A stretch of DNA of 5,251 bases from Bacteroidia bacterium (GTDB lineage Bacteria; Bacteroidota; Bacteroidia; Bacteroidales; Azobacteroidaceae): the NCBI GenBank assembly GCA_025996755.1, contig BNTR01000161.1:1-5251 (forward strand), read 5' to 3'. The notes below the pieces were generated by a model. The model worked only from the letters and a program-made list of their open reading frames with translations. It was not told where the DNA came from and searched no databases. The position numbers and the translations under genes are program-made. Below, one piece after another: positions 1 to 4,711 of the stretch (position 1 is the stretch's first letter; each line of letters opens with the position of its first letter).

Positions 1-980
1 ATGTTGGCATAGACATTGCCAAAGATGATTTTAAGGGCAATTATTCTGTGCTGACACAGAATTTGGACGTAGTGGTAAAAGGGTCGAAAACGCTAAAGAA
101 CGACCGGAAAGGATTTGAGGAGTTGGCATCTTGGTTATCTGCCAAACTGGTTCCGGCACTCGATGTTCATTTCACGATGGAAGCCACCGGCGTTTATTAC
201 GAGGGTTTGGCGTACTTTTTGCAGGAGCGCGGTTATTCTGTTCATGTAGTTCTTCCCAATCAGGCGAAGAAATACGGACAAAGTTTAGGCATCGAAATTA
301 AGACAGACAAGATAGATGCCAAAACCTTATCTCGAATGGGTTTGGAAAGAAAACTCAGAAATTGGGAGCCATTTTCAACTGTCTTTCGAGAGCTCAAGCA
401 ATTAGGTAGAGAACGCGATGCGCTCATTCAAACCCGTACAGCTGCATTAAATCAGCAACATGCCTACACCCATCAGGGAAAACCGGTAGCAACATCGCTG
501 GACAGAATTCAAGACGTGGTTGAATTTCTAAGTGAAAAAATTGTTGAAATTGAACAGGAGATTAAATCAACAGTCAATAGCGATGCTGCCCTGGCAAAGC
601 GTCTGGGGTATGTAATGAGCATCAAAGGCGTGGGGTTGATTACGGCAGTGTGCATCGTGGCGGAAACAAACGGGTTTGCCGCAATCCACAGTATAAAACA
701 ACTGACAAGTTATGCCGGATTGGATATAAAAATCAGAGAATCAGGCACATGGAAAGGAAAAGCCAGAATCAGCAAAAAAGGAAACAAGTATATCCGTAAA
801 GCCCTGTATTTCCCCACTTTTTCCAAGATACAACACGATGCGGCAACGAAAGCAAAATATCAGCGTTTGCGGGATAAAAAGGGGATACCAATGGTTGCGG
901 CAGTTGCACAGCAAAGAAAATTATTGGGTTTAATTTACACGTTATGGAACAAACAAGAAAATTTTTCATCGGTTGTTTGA
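1..980 (+). CDS. IS110-family transposase, 5' end cut off by the window edge
   Basis: This is a DEDD recombinase of an IS110-family insertion sequence, a group whose members are known to use a bridge RNA encoded by the element. The frame is open from position 3 and reads V-G-I-D-I-A-K, so the GTG at 48 is an internal valine and only a few N-terminal codons are missing. The RuvC-like residues are visible: D at 12-14 (GIDIAK), E at 180-182 (MEATGVY), and D at 306-308 and 315-317 (KTDKIDA). A charged helical linker follows (about 380-590). The C-terminal Transposase_20 domain has SIKGVG (618-635), the SYAGL segment and the SG motif whose serine (741-743) is the expected nucleophile, then GKARISKKGN. 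The C terminus is complete at TGA 978-980. No frameshift or missing catalytic residue is seen, so the protein could be active. The element's left end lies outside the window and its right end is not defined. Confidence 0.95.
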   Translation, partial: VGIDIAKDDFKGNYSVLTQNLDVVVKGSKTLKNDRKGFEELASWLSAKLVPALDVHFTMEATGVYYEGLAYFLQERGYSVHVVLPNQAKKYGQSLGIEIKTDKIDAKTLSRMGLERKLRNWEPFSTVFRELKQLGRERDALIQTRTAALNQQHAYTHQGKPVATSLDRIQDVVEFLSEKIVEIEQEIKSTVNSDAALAKRLGYVMSIKGVGLITAVCIVAETNGFAAIHSIKQLTSYAGLDIKIRESGTWKGKARISKKGNKYIRKALYFPTFSKIQHDAATKAKYQRLRDKKGIPMVAAVAQQRKLLGLIYTLWNKQENFSSVV

Positions 981-1029
981 AAAGATAAATATCAGGTAAA
1001 GAGGAGCATAAGTCTTCCTTTGGATATAT

Positions 1030-1066
1030 AAAAAAGGTAGTGGAAAACTGCTTAACAGCCCACTAC
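1030..1066 (-). terminator. Intrinsic terminator-like hairpin on the minus strand
   Basis: A perfect 7-bp stem pairs 1037-1043 (GTAGTGG) with 1060-1066 (CCACTAC). The loop contains a small CTG/CAG stem (1048-1050 with 1056-1058). On the minus strand the hairpin is followed by C and then six Ts (1035 down to 1030), the arrangement of a Rho-independent terminator. On the plus strand no T-run follows, so it would not end the transposase transcript. It would stop minus-strand transcription about 50 bases before it enters the 3' end of the transposase gene. Confidence 0.55.
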
Positions 1067-1112
1067 ACAAGATAAACTTCAGTACAAAGTATCGCATGAA
1101 GTCTTCCTTTGG
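1030..1112 (-). ncRNA. Candidate short minus-strand transcript next to the IS110 3' end
   Basis: A promoter-like site at 1118-1148 and the terminator-like hairpin at 1030-1066 would bound an RNA of roughly 80 nt on the minus strand. It would contain a second stem, ACTTCA/TGAAGT (1076-1081 with 1097-1102, 15-nt loop), before the terminator stem. The extent is inferred from the two signals only. The alternative is that this is the leader of a host gene interrupted by the IS: an AGGAAG motif precedes an ATG at 1097 that opens a 43-codon frame ending at 966. I do not claim a known RNA family. Confidence 0.25.
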
Positions 1113-1117
1113 ATGCA

Positions 1118-1148
1118 CAAAGGTAAGTATATTTTCTTAGAAATCGAA
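1118..1148 (-). promoter_or_regulatory. Bacteroidota-type promoter facing the transposase
   Basis: The minus strand reads TACCTTTG (1125-1118), a match to the Bacteroidota -7 consensus TAnnTTTG. Nineteen bases upstream lies TTCG (1148-1145), one base off the -33 consensus TTTG. The start would lie near 1112, and transcription would run toward the end of the transposase gene. Confidence 0.45.
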
Positions 1149-1207
1149 CAATTGTTGAAAAATAGTTGATAAAAAATTGGCTGAAAATTTGGATTTTAAC
1201 ACAGTAT

Positions 1208-1450
1208 CTCAGTAGCAAAAAGTTACATACCCTCCACCCAAACCTCATTACCACATTTTTTTTCCCTTAGTAGCCAAAACGTGTCCCATCCTCCCTCCCC
1301 CTTATTCCCTTATTCTATTGATGATGAGAAAAATAAGGGAATAAGGGAGGGAGGGGGGTAATAATATTCGAGGGCTATTACGAGGTTGTTTTGTTAAGAA
1401 AATGAGGTAATGAGGTTTGGGTGGAGGGTGTGTAACTTTTTGCTACTGAG
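1208..1450. repeat. 243-bp nested inverted repeat, MITE-like palindrome
   Basis: The outer arms 1208-1259 and 1399-1450 are 52 bases each and complementary except for one T/G pair (1228 with 1430) and one A/A mismatch (1253 with 1405). A second stem pairs 1268-1275 with 1373-1380 (eight bases, one wobble). A third pairs 1299-1314 with 1332-1347 perfectly for 16 bases (CCCTTATTCCCTTATT), around a 17-base loop (1315-1331). The whole segment can fold into one long hairpin. No coding frame spans it and no target-site duplication is evident. It could be a miniature inverted-repeat element, a product of template switching at a fork, or a structured RNA locus. MITE identity is inference. Confidence 0.8.
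1285..1358. other. G-quadruplex-capable tracts on both strands inside the palindrome
   Basis: On the plus strand, G-runs at 1337-1339, 1345-1347, 1349-1351 and 1353-1358 are separated by 5, 1 and 1 bases, which fits the G3+N1-7 quadruplex rule. On the minus strand, the C-runs at 1285-1287, 1293-1295, 1297-1301 and 1307-1309 give a second four-tract motif. Because the two sets partly pair with each other in the hairpin, duplex and quadruplex forms would compete. Folding in the cell is not shown. Confidence 0.55.
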
Positions 1451-1487
1451 GTGGTTTTGTTAAGAAAATTAGGTAAAAATGAGGTTT
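1382..1487. repeat. Imperfect direct repeat, copies at 1382-1418 and 1448-1487
   Basis: Both copies follow the pattern GAGGTKGTTTTGTTAAGAAAAT, then KAGGTAA, then ATGAGGTTT, with starts 66 bases apart. The right copy carries three extra bases and starts where the outer arm of the palindrome ends; the left copy overlaps the inner part of that arm. This places a tandem duplication on the edge of the palindrome and suggests repeated local rearrangement. Confidence 0.7.
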
Positions 1488-1510
1488 AAGAACCATCCTG
1501 TGGCAAGTTT

Positions 1511-1834
1511 TCATTTACCCACACCAAACGTTATAGAGCCATTTTTAATGCGTTTGCCCTGGGCTTCGGTGTTGGTGGTTTGGTTATTTAAATTATTTGT
1601 TGTACCTTTGTCGGCACATACCTCCTCATCAGAAGGATATGGTGAGCGATTGGGGCTTTCCAGAACTGACTTTTGCTGAGGGGTTATTGTTTCACTTTCG
1701 TAAATAATGCTTTCGTTTTGAGTAATATTACCCTCTTTGTTAAAAACGGTTGATATTGAATTGACATCAATATTCATACCCTCTTTTTTCACATCTACAC
1801 CTGCAACGACAAAGCCGTTTCCGGTTTCATTCAT
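1511..1834 (-). CDS. Hypothetical protein, 107 aa, asparagine/threonine-rich
   Basis: I do not recognise this protein. It starts at an ATG that overlaps the stop codon of the preceding small frame (ATGA, 1831-1834), which would allow translational coupling. It begins MNETGNGFVVAGVDVKK, and the rest is rich in N, T, S, E and K with no hydrophobic segment, cysteine pair or catalytic motif, so it is probably cytoplasmic and largely disordered. The last residues are ITFGVGK. It could be a real small protein, or the 3' part of one longer gene split by a frameshift near 1834, since the upstream frame ends exactly here. The perfect promoter at 2006-2036 points toward it. The plus-strand frame on the opposite strand (1479-1679) has no better support. 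Whether it is expressed is uncertain. Confidence 0.45.
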   Translation of the reverse strand: MNETGNGFVVAGVDVKKEGMNIDVNSISTVFNKEGNITQNESIIYESETITPQQKSVLESPNRSPYPSDEEVCADKGTTNNLNNQTTNTEAQGKRIKNGSITFGVGK

Positions 1835-1985
1835 TGCATAAATTCAGGCGTAGGGGCAACTTCAAAATATTGCTGTTGCAGTCCTTCTGTATTGCCTGAA
1901 AATATCCTGTCAATCAGATTTTCAAATGTAGTTGGTCTTTCTACTGTCGGTTGATGTGCTGCCACGTTGTTGCCATAATTTTCAT
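1831..1985 (-). pseudogene. Short hypothetical frame, probably frameshifted after its start codon
   Basis: The ATG at 1985 lies downstream of a strong promoter but its own frame stops after 14 codons. One base over, the frame reads N-Y-G-N-N-V-A-A-H-Q-P and then continues as plausible protein (FENLIDRIFSG, then LQQQYFEVAPTP) to TGA at 1831. Adding one A to the A-run at 1979-1982 would join the ATG to this frame and give a protein starting MKNYGNNVAAH. This suggests a one-base deletion in a homopolymer, biological or from sequencing. Otherwise an in-frame GTG at 1965 would give a 44-residue product. The frame ends in an ATGA overlap with the 107-aa frame that follows, so the two were probably one operon or one gene. 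Function is unknown. Confidence 0.4.
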
Positions 1986-2005
1986 TTTATATTATTAATT
2001 TTCTG

Positions 2006-2036
2006 CAAAGGTAATGCAAATTTTTGAATTGGCAAA
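2006..2036 (-). promoter_or_regulatory. Perfect Bacteroidota promoter for the 1985-1511 frames
   Basis: The minus strand reads TTTG (2036-2033), then a 19-base spacer, then TACCTTTG (2013-2006). This matches the -33/-7 consensus of the Bacteroidota primary sigma factor exactly. The start would fall near 2000, leaving a short A/T-rich leader before the ATG at 1985. Confidence 0.75.
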
Positions 2037-2079
2037 CGTTTTTTGCAATTATTTTTCGACTCCTCAACATTTCCTGCTG

Positions 2080-2111
2080 CAAAGATACGCGGGTACCGAA
2101 ACAGGGGCAAC
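2080..2111 (-). promoter_or_regulatory. Second, upstream Bacteroidota-type promoter
   Basis: The minus strand reads GTTG (2111-2108), a 20-base spacer, and TATCTTTG (2087-2080). The -7 box is a full match and the -33 box is one base off. It begins about 15 bases after the premature stop of the DUF3990 remnant and lies 75 bases upstream of the stronger promoter at 2006-2036. It may be a second promoter for the same frames or the leftover promoter of a deleted gene. Confidence 0.45.
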
Positions 2112-2126
2112 CGCATCAAAATAAAG

Positions 2127-2264
2127 TCATATTCTTTTTGCCCAAAATTCTGCCTGTTCCAAAATGTTCGTGACATAAAAACCTCGCCCGAAATCTCGCC
2201 GTTTCTCGCATTTGGACAAGTCAATATGGTCAATAGGTATGTAACTTCCGTGATATACTTTCAT
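2127..2264 (-). pseudogene. DUF3990 protein, truncated to its N-terminal 45 residues
   Basis: The start MKVYHGSYIPIDHIDLSKC, followed by DFGRGFYVTNILEQAEFWAKR, is the characteristic N terminus of DUF3990. From memory, I place this family near ADP-ribosyltransferase-like folds, with the YHGS histidine (residue 5) and the GFYVT tyrosine (residue 30) in the expected places. The family is usually well over 100 residues. Here the frame ends with TGA right after WAKRI, and none of the three frames downstream continues family-like sequence; a promoter begins within about 20 bases. The expected C-terminal half is therefore missing and activity is unlikely. The ATG overlaps the DUF3791 stop (ATGA), and GGAGG sits six bases upstream inside the DUF3791 3' end, an unusually good Shine-Dalgarno site for this phylum. 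Confidence 0.75.
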
Positions 2265-2497
2265 CGCAAACCTCCGTTATTTCTGCATACTTTGTACATG
2301 TCGCGAATTGCCCAAAAAGGGTTGTCGGTGTGCAGCGCCCACCAACATTCGTAAAGATAATCAAGCCCGCCGTATTTTTTCAGGTATCGGTAGGCTTCCT
2401 GCCTGTCCATCTTGTAGGCATCGGCAAATTTGGGTATGATAAATGTGGCAAATCGGAGTTTGCTGCGTGTATCTTTGTCTAATGTTTTTGTATCCAT
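2261..2497 (-). CDS. DUF3791 family small protein, 78 aa
   Basis: This is a complete small cytoplasmic protein of the DUF3791 type. The middle reads FATFIIPKFADAYKMDRQEA (16-35), then YLKKYGGLDYLYECWWALHT (38-57), and a C-terminal segment with DMYKVC, the usual helix-rich pattern with a conserved LHT. Members commonly sit directly beside DUF3990 genes in Bacteroidota and Firmicutes, and the pair is suspected to act as a toxin-antitoxin-like module; no function is proven here. The start ATG at 2497 lies 26 bases after the glycosyltransferase stop with no recognisable promoter in the gap, so it may depend on readthrough. It overlaps the DUF3990 start by ATGA. Because that partner is truncated, this gene may be an orphan. 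The family call is by eye. Confidence 0.8.
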   Translation of the reverse strand: MDTKTLDKDTRSKLRFATFIIPKFADAYKMDRQEAYRYLKKYGGLDYLYECWWALHTDNPFWAIRDMYKVCRNNGGLR

Positions 2498-2523
2498 GTT
2501 CTATCGTTTTTTTATTTTCAAAA

Positions 2524-3684
2524 CTAAAACGCCCCCAATTTCAGCACTTCATTTTCCCACGAAATGGAGCGGTTGTTTATTTTTTTCTCGCGATAGATGG
2601 ACGGGATGTCTGTTTCGCCGTCAATAACGCGCTGAAGGCGACGACTTAAATCGTCGGCATTGTTTTCCACAATTTCGCCCATTCCTTCGGCAATCAGTTC
2701 CTTTGCGCAGCCGGTGTCTGTTGAGATGATGTAGTTGTTGAATCGAAAAGCCTCGCCGATTACGATGCCGTAGGATTCATAGACGGCGGTGTGGACGAAT
2801 ATTTTTGCGCGGTTGAACCAATCAAAATAGGTTGGCTTGTCATAAATCGCTCCGATGAAGCGCACCTTGTCTTTTAAATGCGGATTTTCATCGAAGAAAG
2901 CGTCGATTGTCGCTTGAAAATCACATTCGATGGTTTCTATTGCGCCAATGAAAACAACTTCGTATCCTCCCCCCTTACTCAAATCCACCTTTTTCAGAGC
3001 CTCCAACAGGAGTTCGGTATTTTTTTGTTTCGACCCGTGACGACCGACAGAGATAATCAGGTTTTCTTTTTGAGCGACAGGGATTTCCTGCATACCGCTT
3101 GCTTCTATGACCTCTTCGTCAATGCCCCAGCGCATCAAAATCAATTTTTCCGGTGTTTTTAAAAATGGTTTCTGCTTCTGTAAAAATTGGTATATATCCA
3201 GCAGTTCAATTGACACTTTGTCTGCGATTTCACCTGCTTTGTTCAAAATTTGGCGAATGAACCAATTCTTTATTCTAATTGACAGTTTGGTTTCATCCCG
3301 AAGCAAAGATTGCCAAACGCCGTATCCATCGCAAAAAATGTGAAAAATTCCGTGCGGATTTCGCCATTTGTAGAGCCACCCGATTATGGCGGTTTGATAC
3401 GAATAGTGATGTCTGATTAAAACGTCTATTTCTTTCGCATGTTTGAAAAAGTACCAAAAAAAGTACCATTCCCCCCTAAAAGAGAAACATTCTCCATTGC
3501 TCCTGAATTTCAAGGGGATGAGCTTAACCCCCTTGTGCTCGGCAGGCAGGTGCAGGCTCCCGGCATCTTGGCGATACACAATCGAAGCAGACATGTCGTG
3601 TATCTTGCCGATGTAATAAGGAAACGTTTTTTGCAACACAATATCACTGCAAGAAATGAAGTTGAACACCAAATTTTTTTTCAT
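2524..3684 (-). CDS. GT-B glycosyltransferase, GT4-like
   Basis: This enzyme would transfer a sugar from a nucleotide-sugar donor during synthesis of a surface glycan, in the cytoplasm or at the inner face of the membrane. It is 386 residues, a normal GT4 length. The C-terminal Rossmann domain has SVGRHGSKQKN (212-222), VRFIGAI (274-280) and the donor-site EX7E motif E303-SYGIVIG-E311, followed by DTGCAKELI. The N-terminal acceptor half (1-200) is less conserved, with RHHYSYQTAIIGWLYKW near 91-107. No signal peptide or clear membrane helix is seen. The ATG at 3684 is supported by a promoter at 3705-3736 and a short A/T-rich leader. The base composition is more A/T-rich than the two genes upstream, which hints at separate acquisition. 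Sugar specificity cannot be read from the sequence. Confidence 0.9.
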   Translation of the reverse strand: MKKNLVFNFISCSDIVLQKTFPYYIGKIHDMSASIVYRQDAGSLHLPAEHKGVKLIPLKFRSNGECFSFRGEWYFFWYFFKHAKEIDVLIRHHYSYQTAIIGWLYKWRNPHGIFHIFCDGYGVWQSLLRDETKLSIRIKNWFIRQILNKAGEIADKVSIELLDIYQFLQKQKPFLKTPEKLILMRWGIDEEVIEASGMQEIPVAQKENLIISVGRHGSKQKNTELLLEALKKVDLSKGGGYEVVFIGAIETIECDFQATIDAFFDENPHLKDKVRFIGAIYDKPTYFDWFNRAKIFVHTAVYESYGIVIGEAFRFNNYIISTDTGCAKELIAEGMGEIVENNADDLSRRLQRVIDGETDIPSIYREKKINNRSISWENEVLKLGAF

Positions 3685-3704
3685 AACTTTAATTTTTTAT
3701 GCGG

Positions 3705-3736
3705 CAAAGGTACAAGTTATTTTTGAAACTGCCAAA
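3705..3736 (-). promoter_or_regulatory. Bacteroidota promoter for the glycosyltransferase
   Basis: The minus strand reads TTTG (3736-3733), a 20-base spacer, and TACCTTTG (3712-3705). The -33 box begins right after the TGA of the upstream SDR gene (3739-3737). Transcription would start near 3698, leaving about 15 bases of leader. The glycosyltransferase can therefore be expressed independently of the SDR and isomerase genes. Confidence 0.75.
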
Positions 3737-4711
3737 TCACAGCCACCCATTGGCTCGATACCACGCTACGCATTCCGCCATGCCGCGCGTGAGGTCGTAA
3801 TCGGCTCGGAAGCCGAAATCTGCTTCGGCGGGCGCACTGTTGCACGTCCAGTCGCGTTGCGCCATGATGCGGTATTTGTCGCTGTTCAAGGTCGCCGGCT
3901 TCCCTGTGAGGTGCGCAATTTTTTCGGAGATTTGGCACACTGCTTTCAAGACTGCCAATGGGACGCGAATTTTCAGCGTGTGTTTTTGCCCCAAGGCGGC
4001 TTTTGCGATGGCGGTGTATTCGGTGTCAAAATAGACCCTTCCATCGGAAATTTCGTAGGGGTGTGGATTTATCCCGCCCTTATTTGTTTGGCATTGCAGC
4101 GCGAGAAATGCTGCCCGCGCCAAGTCTTTGACATAGATGAAAGTCAGCCGCTGCGGTTCAAATCCGGCAACGACATCCAGACCGCTCCGGATGGTTTTGA
4201 GCATCAGAAAATAGTCTTTGTCGCGCGGACCATATACGCCCGTTGGGCAAAAAATCACGTGCGGCACATTGCTCTGTGCTTGCAGGAAGGCTTCTGCGTG
4301 GCGTTTGCTGTCGCCGTAAGCCGTTTGCAGACCTTCTTTGTGCGCACTGAGGCTACTCATCAGCAGAAATTTTTTCGGCACATTGCCCGTTTCCTGCAAT
4401 GCCTCGAGCAGATGCTTGGTGTATAGATAGTTAATACGCTCAAAATCAGATGTTTGCAAACATTTGGTTACGCCCGCATTGTGAATCACATAGTCCCACG
4501 CTCCGTGCTCGGCAGCGTGCGCCGCGATTTGCTGTTTCAGGCTGGCTTTATCCGCATAGTGCAGATCGATGAAGCGGATACGGGCATCCTGCAAAAACGC
4601 TTTGCTACTGCTTTTGCGAATGCCCGCCCACGTTTCCATCCCTTCGCCGAGGGCTTGCTCAACCAAAAAACTGCCGATGAAACCGCTCGCTCCGGTGATG
4701 AGGACTTTCAT
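3737..4711 (-). CDS. NAD(P)-dependent epimerase/dehydratase family protein (extended SDR)
   Basis: This is a 324-residue extended short-chain dehydrogenase/reductase, a cytoplasmic enzyme that oxidises, reduces or epimerises a nucleotide sugar or another carbonyl substrate. The nucleotide-binding GASGFIG (7-13) is at the N terminus. HNAG (77-80), the catalytic serine region MSSLSA (118-123) and the Y132-x3-K136 pair (YGDSK) follow in normal spacing. PTGVYGPRD (156-164) and FIYVKDLARA (191-200) are typical of the epimerase/3-beta-HSD-like branch, and the C terminus GFRADYDLTRGM...WYRANGWL closes the substrate domain. The start codon directly follows the TAA of the isomerase gene with no gap, indicating one operon and probable translational coupling. 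Which substrate it uses is unknown; the nearby glycosyltransferase makes a sugar nucleotide possible but has its own promoter. Confidence 0.9.
   Translation of the reverse strand: MKVLITGASGFIGSFLVEQALGEGMETWAGIRKSSSKAFLQDARIRFIDLHYADKASLKQQIAAHAAEHGAWDYVIHNAGVTKCLQTSDFERINYLYTKHLLEALQETGNVPKKFLLMSSLSAHKEGLQTAYGDSKRHAEAFLQAQSNVPHVIFCPTGVYGPRDKDYFLMLKTIRSGLDVVAGFEPQRLTFIYVKDLARAAFLALQCQTNKGGINPHPYEISDGRVYFDTEYTAIAKAALGQKHTLKIRVPLAVLKAVCQISEKIAHLTGKPATLNSDKYRIMAQRDWTCNSAPAEADFGFRADYDLTRGMAECVAWYRANGWL

Larger units (their letters stand above)
1006..1114. repeat. Direct repeat pair (1006-1025 and 1094-1114) downstream of the transposase
   Basis: Both copies read GCAT(G)AAGTCTTCCTTTGGAT. They share a perfect 16-base core (1010-1025 and 1099-1114) and differ by one inserted G at 1098 in the right copy. 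The 68 bases between them hold the hairpins described separately. Read on the minus strand, each copy contains an AGGAAG Shine-Dalgarno-like stretch followed five or four bases later by ATG. The repeat may be part of the IS110 right end, a duplicated leader, or the border of a small insertion; the sequence alone does not decide. Confidence 0.8.

Noticed and set aside
1037..1066. Terminator for the transposase on the plus strand
   Set aside because: The hairpin has no T-run on its plus-strand 3' side; the T-run is on the minus strand.
1063..1254. 63-aa minus-strand frame
   Set aside because: It runs across the promoter, the direct repeat and one arm of the palindrome, and its translation shows no protein-like pattern.
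1208..1490. CRISPR array or tandem repeat array
   Set aside because: The repeats are inverted or occur only twice, with no regular spacer pattern and no cas genes.
1479..1679. 66-aa plus-strand frame
   Set aside because: It is antisense to the 107-aa frame and starts inside the direct repeat, with no promoter or ribosome-binding signal.
1990..2069. 27-codon minus-strand frame starting ATG TTG AGG after the upstream promoter
   Set aside because: It is spanned by the second promoter and has no recognisable protein character; it most likely arises by chance.
1982..2233. 83-aa minus-strand frame overlapping the DUF3990 remnant
   Set aside because: Its first part is an out-of-frame reading of DUF3990 codons and its remainder covers two promoters; the composition is not protein-like.
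2043..2354. 103-aa plus-strand frame
   Set aside because: It is antisense to DUF3990 and DUF3791, which have clear family signatures on the minus strand.
3656..4426. 256-aa plus-strand frame
   Set aside because: It is antisense to the SDR gene, whose motifs are complete on the other strand; the frame is open because of G+C-rich codon use and shows no family motif.
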